From Chrysiogenes arsenatis DSM 11915 (GTDB taxonomy: Bacteria; Chrysiogenota; Chrysiogenetes; Chrysiogenales; Chrysiogenaceae): a stretch of 64,000 nt of DNA. Both the position numbers and the translations under genes were made by a program. Below, piece after piece: positions 53,594 to 61,157 of the stretch. The notes below the pieces were generated by a model. The model did not search any database. It worked only from the letters and a program-made list of their open reading frames with translations, and was not told the DNA's origin. Each line of letters opens with the position of its first letter. Within the stretch, counting starts at the first letter, position 1. Location of the stretch: assembly GCF_000469585.1 (NCBI RefSeq), contig NZ_AWNK01000001.1:310731-374730 (forward strand). Direction: 5' to 3'.

Positions 53594-55879
53594 TTAGGTT
53601 GCAGTATTGCGAGAACGCGCTTGTGAGCGCACCAAAGCCTCAAAATCTTCACACGGAACCGGGCGCCCAAAGTAATACCCTTGGAAGGTTTCGCAACCGT
53701 AGCGATAGAGATACTCTTTTTGCGCTTCGGTTTCCACCCCTTCGGCTATCGCCTGTAGCTCCAAGCTGTGCGCCATTGCGATAATGGTCTGAACAATCGC
53801 CGCACTGCCACGGTCACTCGTCAGGTCGCGCACAAAGGATTGATCAATTTTCAACTGACACAAGGGTAACTGTTGCAGATAACTCAACGAAGAGTATCCC
53901 GTACCAAAGTCATCCATAGAAAAGCCAACACCTATCGCACGCAACGTTTGCATTTTTTCGATCGCATCGGTGACATTCTCTACCACGAGACTCTCGGTTA
54001 ACTCAAGCTTCAGATGAGACGGATTGATCCCACTGGCCTGCAACAGATCTTCCAACTCAGCCACAAAATCGGTTTGACGGAACTGGCGCGCGCTCACATT
54101 GACCGCCAATTGTAGGTTTTCAAACCCAGCTTGAGACTCCCACGCCTTGAGCTGGCGACACGCTGTTTCAAGTACCATTTGTCCGATAGGGATAATTAAT
54201 CCTGTCTCTTCCGCCAACGGGATAAAGGCGGCTGGCGACACCATGCCCCGTTCTGGATGAATCCAACGGAGGAGCAACTCTGCTCCAAAAATGTCGCCGT
54301 GATAGTTCACTTGCAGTTGGTAAAAAAGGACAAATTGCCCTTCTGGCAATGCCGCCCGCAACTCGGAAGCGAGTTTCAGCCTGTTTTCCAGTTTTAGCTG
54401 CAAACCGGGATCGAAAAAACGGAGGGTATTTCTCCCCGCTCCTTTCGCTTGATACATCGCCGCATCCGCTCGACGCAGCAACTCGTCACCGCGCATATTG
54501 TTATCGTAAAACAAACCGATTCCGATACTTGGCGTGGTCTGATATTCAAGTTCTCCAAGTCGAAATGGCTCATTGATTGACAAGCGAATTTTTTCGGCGA
54601 TCTTCTCCGCCTGTGCCAGCACGGCACTTTCGTCCTGACTTAAATCTTCCGCTAAAATAACAAACTCATCGCCACCCAACCGCGCCACGGTATCGCATTC
54701 CCGCAGAATACTGCGCAAGCGGCGCGACACTTCTATCAAGAGTTGGTCGCCCATCTCATGGCCATGAACATCATTAAGCGTTTTAAAATTATCGAGATCG
54801 ATCAGAAAAAGTGCCCCGTGATGTTTCGTGCGATGACAGGAAGCCAAGGCTTGCTGAAGCCGCTCCTGAAACATACGACGATTGGGAAGTCCTGTAAGAT
54901 AGTCGTAGAATGCTAGGCGGTGAATTTCCGCTTCGGCCTCTTTATTGTAGCTAATATCGGAAAAGGTCGCGACATAGTGAACAGGTTCTCCGGCGTCATT
55001 CAGAACCGCCGAAATACAGAGCCACTCGGGATAGATTTTACCATTTTTACGCCGATTCCATATCTCGCCCTGCCAGAAGTTATTCTGGCGCAGTTGTTCC
55101 CACATCCGTTTGTAGAAAAAGTCGTCATGCCGACCAGATTTAAGGATGCGCGGATTTTTCCCTACCACCTCTTCCGCAGCATACCCCGTGAGTTTACAGA
55201 ACGCTGGATTGACCCGCAAAACGTTTCCCGCAGTATCGGTGATGCACATCCCTTCCTGAGCGTTAAAGGCAATCGCCGCAATTTGCAACTCGTACTGCGT
55301 TTCAACCTGATCTGTAACGTCAATCAAACTTATGAGCACAACCGGCATAGCAGGATTATGCGGTGCCAGTTGAACCCCTGCTTCTTCTGAACGCCCAGCA
55401 ATACGGGCATAAAAAAAAGTTTTATCGTGGCGCATAATCCGTGTTTGCAGAACTTTACCATCGGGATATTTGAAAAATGGTTGATAGCGTGCAAAGAATT
55501 GATCGCGATCGTCAGCGTGCAAAATATGACCAACAGGCTTCCCTAAGAGTTCGGCAAGATCACCCTGAAGCATACCCGCGAATGTCGCGTTAGCTTGCAG
55601 TATCATCCCGTTTCTATCAAGGGTAAGGTACCCAACCGGAGCATGGTGATACAGGCGCGAAAAGCTATTGCGCGCAAGTTCTAACTGCTGCTGCGTCCGG
55701 TGCAATTCTTCGTTTTGCAGTTCCAGCTCAACCTGATGCACCGAAAGATCGTGAATCAGGGTTTTCAGGTCATCGCAAATCGACTGCTCTGTATCAGGAT
55801 TATGCTGCGATAGAATTGTATTGGCTCGTTCTCTGAGTTCCTTCCGGTACCCACCATGGCTGTCGCTGCCGCGAAACAT
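53594..55879 (-). CDS. PAS–PAS–GGDEF–EAL c-di-GMP protein
   Basis: This cytoplasmic protein of 761 residues has a coiled-coil start (about 20–70), two PAS domains (about 70–195 and 200–320), GGDEF (about 325–490) and EAL (about 500–755). The GGDEF motif is intact in RLGGDEFV, and the inhibitory RxxD site is RECD. The EAL site reads GAELLLRW, and SMDDFGTGYSSL with LKIDQSFV is intact, so both synthesis and hydrolysis of c-di-GMP are possible. It lies 15 bases after the histidine kinase. It is a close paralogue of the gene at the window end. Confidence 0.93.
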   Translation of the reverse strand: MFRGSDSHGGYRKELRERANTILSQHNPDTEQSICDDLKTLIHDLSVHQVELELQNEELHRTQQQLELARNSFSRLYHHAPVGYLTLDRNGMILQANATFAGMLQGDLAELLGKPVGHILHADDRDQFFARYQPFFKYPDGKVLQTRIMRHDKTFFYARIAGRSEEAGVQLAPHNPAMPVVLISLIDVTDQVETQYELQIAAIAFNAQEGMCITDTAGNVLRVNPAFCKLTGYAAEEVVGKNPRILKSGRHDDFFYKRMWEQLRQNNFWQGEIWNRRKNGKIYPEWLCISAVLNDAGEPVHYVATFSDISYNKEAEAEIHRLAFYDYLTGLPNRRMFQERLQQALASCHRTKHHGALFLIDLDNFKTLNDVHGHEMGDQLLIEVSRRLRSILRECDTVARLGGDEFVILAEDLSQDESAVLAQAEKIAEKIRLSINEPFRLGELEYQTTPSIGIGLFYDNNMRGDELLRRADAAMYQAKGAGRNTLRFFDPGLQLKLENRLKLASELRAALPEGQFVLFYQLQVNYHGDIFGAELLLRWIHPERGMVSPAAFIPLAEETGLIIPIGQMVLETACRQLKAWESQAGFENLQLAVNVSARQFRQTDFVAELEDLLQASGINPSHLKLELTESLVVENVTDAIEKMQTLRAIGVGFSMDDFGTGYSSLSYLQQLPLCQLKIDQSFVRDLTSDRGSAAIVQTIIAMAHSLELQAIAEGVETEAQKEYLYRYGCETFQGYYFGRPVPCEDFEALVRSQARSRNTAT

Positions 55880-55894
55880 TCGCTCCTCCCAAAG

Positions 55895-57670
55895 TTATAT
55901 CATTGGCAAAGTAATCGTAAATTCAGCACCACCGTCGCGATTCGCCACCGTAAGCGAACCACCCATATTTTTTTCCACAATAACCTTACCCAGCGACAAA
56001 CCGATCCCAGTACCGTTTTCCCCCTTGGTGGAAAAAAACGGTTCAAAAATCGCGTCATCCAAAAACTGCTCTGGAATACCGCCACCGTTGTCGAGAATGG
56101 TAACGACAATGGTATCTGCCTCCGCAAACACCTGAACCTTGATGGTTTTTTCATCCGGTTTTTTTTCCAGCAGAGCATCTTTGGCATTATTCAGGATATT
56201 GAGCATAACCTGCTTAAACTCACTTGAATGCCCAGAAGTATGCAACGCATCATCCCCGTCAATCGTTAGATCAATGTGGCATTTCATCAGTTGCCCCTTC
56301 AGGAGCCGCGCTACTGACTCTATCACCGGCTTCACCGCAAAACGCGACGTCTCTTTACTCGGCAAATAAAAATCTCGAAAGTCGTCTATCGTATTGGCCA
56401 TAAAAGTCACAAGATGCTGCACTTCGGCAATATGTTCGTTCATCACCGCTTGGTCTATTTCGCCATGTTCGAACGCATCGCGCAGGCATTCGTTCAGCAA
56501 ATTGATAGAGTTCAACGGTTGTTTCCACTGGTGGGTAATCGCACCGATCATCCCGCCCAGTTCGGCCATTTTATTCTGTTGAATGAGTGCCATTTGCTGA
56601 ATATCTTTTTCGCGCTGCAACCGTTCAATCCGCAGCATTTCGGCATCGATCCGTTCCTGCAATTTCCGGTTGAAGTCATGCAATAACGCTTCGGATTTCT
56701 TACGAACCGTAATATCTTCGTGCGAAATGACTACTTTACGTTGCGCTTTATCGCACTCGCCTTCGAGAGGAGTAATACGCCCGACAAACCAGTGGTATCC
56801 ATCGTCCAAGAGACAAGGGTATTCCAACTCATGATATTCCGCTTCACAGCACATAACGGAGCGAATGCCAGCGGCAAAGCGCTTGCCATAATCAGAATCT
56901 TCACCGGTTGATCCGTCACAGACCTTCAGGTAGTTAACCCCTTCCCATACGGCTTGTTCTTTGCCATTAGCAGCATTAAAATCACACCACGACTTATTCA
57001 CAGCGAGGATGGTACCGGTTTCATCGAGCACACATATTGTGGCACTCAACGCATCGATAGTCGAACGGGTCAGTTTATGTGCGCTTAGCAAGGCCTCTTC
57101 GGCCTGCTTCTGGCTGGTAATATCGTCCAGCGCAACCAACAGGAGGGTAGTGGAATTATCCTGCCCGCTGCGCTGCACAATGCTACTTGGCTGAATACAG
57201 CCACTCAGCCGGACAAAAATGGCACCTCCCGCGGTCGAAACAAGGCGGAACTCTATTTTTTTCTCCGAGGGTGATTTAAAGAATGTACTATAGCGCCCCA
57301 GAAAAACATCCTGATCGTCTGGGTGAATAAAACGCATCAAAGGTTGATGGATAATTTTTGATTGCAAAGAGTCCAGCATGGTACAAAAACGTTGGTTCGC
57401 CTCGACGATAATTCCCGCCTTATCCAGCACGACAAAGCCGAGTGGAGAAAAGTGATACAGGTGAGCATACCGTGCACGCTCTTTTTCCAGTTGGAGTTGC
57501 GTAGCCCGTAGTTCTTCATTTTGAATTTCAAGTTCTATTTGATGAACGCGCAGATTGTGATTATCTCGATGGAGGTCTTCGGAGGAGGTGTCCATCCGGG
57601 TGCATTCCAAAACCCGTTCCGCTCTTTCCTGAAGCTTCCGTTTGCGCTGTTCCCATTCTTGATGATCCAT
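55895..57670 (-). CDS. Cytoplasmic PAS histidine kinase
   Basis: This is a 591-residue kinase without membrane segments. A short coiled coil (about 40–75) is followed by PAS 1 (75–195), PAS 2 (200–320), H-box AELGGMIGAITHQWKQPLN near 385, N-box FKQVMLNILNNAKDA, and G-boxes NGGGIPE and GTGIGLSL. Its second PAS domain (ATICVLDETG…VNKSW, HWFVGRITPLE) is clearly related to the last PAS of the CheB–CheR protein 21 bases upstream. No receiver domain. It probably acts with the CheB–CheR protein, or was once fused to it. Confidence 0.92.
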   Translation of the reverse strand: MDHQEWEQRKRKLQERAERVLECTRMDTSSEDLHRDNHNLRVHQIELEIQNEELRATQLQLEKERARYAHLYHFSPLGFVVLDKAGIIVEANQRFCTMLDSLQSKIIHQPLMRFIHPDDQDVFLGRYSTFFKSPSEKKIEFRLVSTAGGAIFVRLSGCIQPSSIVQRSGQDNSTTLLLVALDDITSQKQAEEALLSAHKLTRSTIDALSATICVLDETGTILAVNKSWCDFNAANGKEQAVWEGVNYLKVCDGSTGEDSDYGKRFAAGIRSVMCCEAEYHELEYPCLLDDGYHWFVGRITPLEGECDKAQRKVVISHEDITVRKKSEALLHDFNRKLQERIDAEMLRIERLQREKDIQQMALIQQNKMAELGGMIGAITHQWKQPLNSINLLNECLRDAFEHGEIDQAVMNEHIAEVQHLVTFMANTIDDFRDFYLPSKETSRFAVKPVIESVARLLKGQLMKCHIDLTIDGDDALHTSGHSSEFKQVMLNILNNAKDALLEKKPDEKTIKVQVFAEADTIVVTILDNGGGIPEQFLDDAIFEPFFSTKGENGTGIGLSLGKVIVEKNMGGSLTVANRDGGAEFTITLPMI

Positions 57671-57691
57671 GAGGCTTCCCCCTCTGCCTTC

Positions 57692-60600
57692 CTAGGTGTT
57701 TCCGCGTCTCGAAGTAATATCTTCATGAGCAATAACTACGGTTCGCTCCTGATCGACAGAGTGTTTCAGTGGCGTCACGCGCCCGATGAACCACCGTGTT
57801 CCCTCGGGGAGATCGCAGGGGTACTCCATTTCGAAAAAGTCTTTGTCACCACGGATAACGGCGCGCACACCGAGAACGAACTGGTGCGCACTCTGGGCAC
57901 CCTCACCCTGCGCGGCATCGCAAATATCAAGATAGTTCGTCCCTTCCCACTTGCACACAAACATGGTGTCGTAATTCTTGCTAAATTCGCGCCACGATTT
58001 GTTGACGGTCACAATCCGCCCTGCGGGATCAAGCACACAGATCGTGGCGCTCAATGAGTCGATGATCGCTTGTGTCATCTGTCGTTGCACTTCAAATCTT
58101 GCTTCGACCTCTTTGCGTTCGGTAATGTCCAGACACGTGCCAATATACCCTAAGAACTCACCGTTATCGTTTGTTCGAGGATGCCCCATATCGAGTAACC
58201 AGCGGTATTCGCCATCATGACGCAGGAGGCGATACTCCATGCTAAACGGCTCACGCGCATCAAACGAGGTGATAAATACCTTCATGCACATCGCAAGATC
58301 GTCAGGATGCACCCGCTCTGTCCAGCCATCGCCTAATTCTTCCTCCAGTGTCCGGCCAGTAAAGTCGAGCCACGGCTGATTAAACCAAGTGCACTTTTTA
58401 TCACGCCCTGCCAACCAAATAAGCGCTGGTGATGTATTGGAGACTGATACAAACAAGTTCTGCGCTTCGTGGAGTTCATTTTCAGCGCGACGCGCCTCTG
58501 TCACGTCGATAAAAGCCAGAACAGTGCCTGAATAGGCCTTCGGGCCAATCGTATACGGAAGTACCCGCATAAGGTGAATGTGACCATCAATGGTGGTGAC
58601 CTCTTGCTCAACAGTAACCCCAGTTTTTTGCACCTGTTGCACAATATCAACTGGGTTAATGTCAATGAGTTGGTGCGAGATATGCGTTATCGGACGCCCA
58701 ATATCGTTTTCGAGCAATTTAAAGACACTGGTGATGCGACTGGAAAAACGCCGCACCTCAAGATTTTCGTCAAGCAAGAGTTGCCCGATACGGCTGGTGC
58801 TAAGCAGGTTTTCCACATCGTTATGCAGCTCAGTCAGTTCAATAATTTTACTCTGATATTCCGCGTTGACCGTAAAGAGCTCTTCGTTGGTAGACTGCAA
58901 TTCCTCGTTTGTAGACTGCAACTCTTCGTTACTGGCAAGAAGCTCTTCGTTGGTAGCCTGAAGCTCTTCATTCGACGTTTCCAATTCTTCGATAGTGGCT
59001 TGCAGGTTTTCGCGGGTAAACTGTAAGTCCTGCTCTAATACCTTCAGTCGCTCCTCTGCCTCTTTGGAAAGATCGAAAGAGATAGCGGCCTGATCGCCAA
59101 TTTCTGTTACTCCCTTATCTCGTTCAATCAGAAACACGGCGACTAAGGGTTCTTGACCTTTTTTTTCTGGCAACAGCTTAATACGCAACTCTAAATTGCG
59201 CACTTCCGTGCCGAAGAGGATTTTTATATTGGAAAAGCGCAGCTCCTGCTTTTGGCGGAAAACCTTTTGAATGCCAGTAATTAAAGGGATAGAAAGCTCT
59301 TTAATAGCCATCTTGCTGATATCATTGGTTATCTTTCCTTCCGGCAAGCGAAAATAACCGCTTGTATCGCCAACCACATGCAACAGCTCAAGTTGTTCAT
59401 TCACCACCATCGATAAGGGGAGGAATTCGCCAGAAACTGCGCCAACAAATCGTTCGAGTATTTTTTCTTCATCACTCGGGCGCAACGAACGGCGTGCGTG
59501 AGCAAACATCCCTTTGGCTTCACGAAAGCGGGTGTCAGTCGCACCACTCAGCAGCGGGGTATCGGATGGCATGTGCCGCAAGCGCCCTTTAGAGCGATAA
59601 ATCTTGTGTTTCGGCTCGATAAATTCAAAAAACTCATTCATTTCGCCTGTTGTCTCTGAACTTCCCAAAAACATCATGCCGCCTGAGCATAACGAAAAGT
59701 TAAAAAACTCAAGCACTTTGCGCTGCAATATCGGCTGAAAATAGATAAGCACATTGCGACAACTAATGAAATCGATATTGGTAAACGGGGGATCTTTAAT
59801 CAGGTTATGTTGTGCAAACACCACCATTTCGCGAACTTTTCGCGAAATCTGGAAGTTTTCATCTTTGCGGTGAAAATATTTGGCGAGTAGGCGTGGACTA
59901 ATGTCAGCCGCAATACTTTCAGGATAGGAACCCGTTGCGGCATATTGGATCGCTTCACGGTCTATATCGGTTGCAAAAATTTTAATGTCGATGGCACGCC
60001 CAAGACTTTCGACACATTCGCGCGCCAAAATGGCAAGGCTATATGCCTCTTCGCCAGTTGAACAGGCTGCAATCCACATGCGAACTTCATTTTTTTCGGT
60101 ATTGCGGAAAAGTTCGGGGAGCCATTTGTCGGCCAGCAAATCGAACGCCTCCTGATCGCGAAAAAAGCTGGTTACCCCTATAAGCAACTCGCGATAGAGT
60201 GCCGTAATTTCAGCCGGAAAACTAAGCAGATACGACACATATTCGCGTATTTCATCAATTTGGTTGATGGTCATCCGGCGTTCAATACGACGCATGACGG
60301 TGCTGGGCTTGTAGTACGTAAAATCAATTTTACATTTTTCGCGCAGGAGCGCGAACACGCGCAGCAATGCATCTTCGTCGGTTACCATGTTTTCGACTCG
60401 CTCAACATTGGTGGCGGCGTATGGGTGTTTGACAAAGGCGAGAAGTTGCGAGGGCATTTTATCGGGAGGCAGAACAAAGTCGGCCAGCCCAGTAGAAATA
60501 GCGGAGCGAGGCATACCGTCAAAGCGAGCCGAATCTTCGGTCTGCACCATCACCATACCGCCAAATTCTTTCACCGCACGCACACCACGCATCCCATCGC

Positions 60601-61036
60601 TGCCTGTCCCCGAAAGAATAACCGCGATGGCTTTTTCCGCTTGATCTTCTGCCAATGAACGGAGAAAAATATCGATCGGGAGGTTGATGCCTCGATTATG
60701 ATCCTGTTCGGTAAGGAACAATTTCCCGTGGAAAATCGTGAGATTCATTTTCGGAGGGATCAAATACACACAGTTCGCTTGGACGTTCATGGCATCTTCG
60801 GCACGAAAAACAGACATTTGTGTTTTTTTAGATAACAACTCCACCATCAAGCTTTTATAGTCGGGCGACAGGTGCTGAATAACTATGAAACCAAATCCAC
60901 TATTCGGTGGCATGTTTGTAAAAAAAGCCTCTATTGCCTCAAGCCCCCCTGCGGAAGCGCCTACGGCCACGTAATGCGATGGTGGCTGGACTATGACACT
61001 GGGAATTATTGCGGTATCTTTTTCTTGCTTGGGCAT
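57692..61036 (-). CDS. CheB–CheR–PAS hybrid chemotaxis protein
   Basis: This 1114-residue protein combines the CheB methylesterase (about 20–205; S28 in GASAGG, H55 in IQHLSPD, D147 in GTGSDGM), the CheR methyltransferase (about 220–490; LLIGVTSFFRD, ACSTGEEAYSLA, ISCRNVLIYF), a linker with a repeated coiled coil (about 650–740) and three PAS domains (about 745–870, 875–990 and 995–1110). No receiver domain precedes CheB, and no kinase or output domain follows the last PAS. GAGGAGGTTTC precedes the ATG. Methylation targets and the signal are unknown; the family is found outside standard chemotaxis clusters. Confidence 0.93.
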   Translation of the reverse strand: MPKQEKDTAIIPSVIVQPPSHYVAVGASAGGLEAIEAFFTNMPPNSGFGFIVIQHLSPDYKSLMVELLSKKTQMSVFRAEDAMNVQANCVYLIPPKMNLTIFHGKLFLTEQDHNRGINLPIDIFLRSLAEDQAEKAIAVILSGTGSDGMRGVRAVKEFGGMVMVQTEDSARFDGMPRSAISTGLADFVLPPDKMPSQLLAFVKHPYAATNVERVENMVTDEDALLRVFALLREKCKIDFTYYKPSTVMRRIERRMTINQIDEIREYVSYLLSFPAEITALYRELLIGVTSFFRDQEAFDLLADKWLPELFRNTEKNEVRMWIAACSTGEEAYSLAILARECVESLGRAIDIKIFATDIDREAIQYAATGSYPESIAADISPRLLAKYFHRKDENFQISRKVREMVVFAQHNLIKDPPFTNIDFISCRNVLIYFQPILQRKVLEFFNFSLCSGGMMFLGSSETTGEMNEFFEFIEPKHKIYRSKGRLRHMPSDTPLLSGATDTRFREAKGMFAHARRSLRPSDEEKILERFVGAVSGEFLPLSMVVNEQLELLHVVGDTSGYFRLPEGKITNDISKMAIKELSIPLITGIQKVFRQKQELRFSNIKILFGTEVRNLELRIKLLPEKKGQEPLVAVFLIERDKGVTEIGDQAAISFDLSKEAEERLKVLEQDLQFTRENLQATIEELETSNEELQATNEELLASNEELQSTNEELQSTNEELFTVNAEYQSKIIELTELHNDVENLLSTSRIGQLLLDENLEVRRFSSRITSVFKLLENDIGRPITHISHQLIDINPVDIVQQVQKTGVTVEQEVTTIDGHIHLMRVLPYTIGPKAYSGTVLAFIDVTEARRAENELHEAQNLFVSVSNTSPALIWLAGRDKKCTWFNQPWLDFTGRTLEEELGDGWTERVHPDDLAMCMKVFITSFDAREPFSMEYRLLRHDGEYRWLLDMGHPRTNDNGEFLGYIGTCLDITERKEVEARFEVQRQMTQAIIDSLSATICVLDPAGRIVTVNKSWREFSKNYDTMFVCKWEGTNYLDICDAAQGEGAQSAHQFVLGVRAVIRGDKDFFEMEYPCDLPEGTRWFIGRVTPLKHSVDQERTVVIAHEDITSRRGNT
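58850..58990 (-). repeat. Tandem NEELQ-type coiled-coil coding repeat
   Basis: Seven-residue units of the form (S/T)NEELQ(A/S) recur about six times in the linker of the CheB–CheR protein, encoded by imperfect DNA repeats around CTCTTCGTT. It predicts a parallel coiled coil and could be a slippage or recombination site. Confidence 0.7.
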
Positions 61037-61157
61037 GAAACCTCCTCGGATTCAACATACTCAGGTTCTTCCCGTAGGCGTATATTTTTTTTGGCTTTTA
61101 TTTATTTAAATACGTCACAAATATAGACTAAAATTACAGAGAAACGATACAAAAGAA

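Noticed and set aside
53594-55879. Degenerate EAL domain
   Set aside because: The motif reads ELL instead of EAL, but the glutamate and the DDFGTGYSS and KID motifs are intact, which is common in active enzymes.
58850-58990. CRISPR-like array
   Set aside because: The repeats are in frame and encode heptad NEELQ units of a coiled coil; there are no regular spacers.
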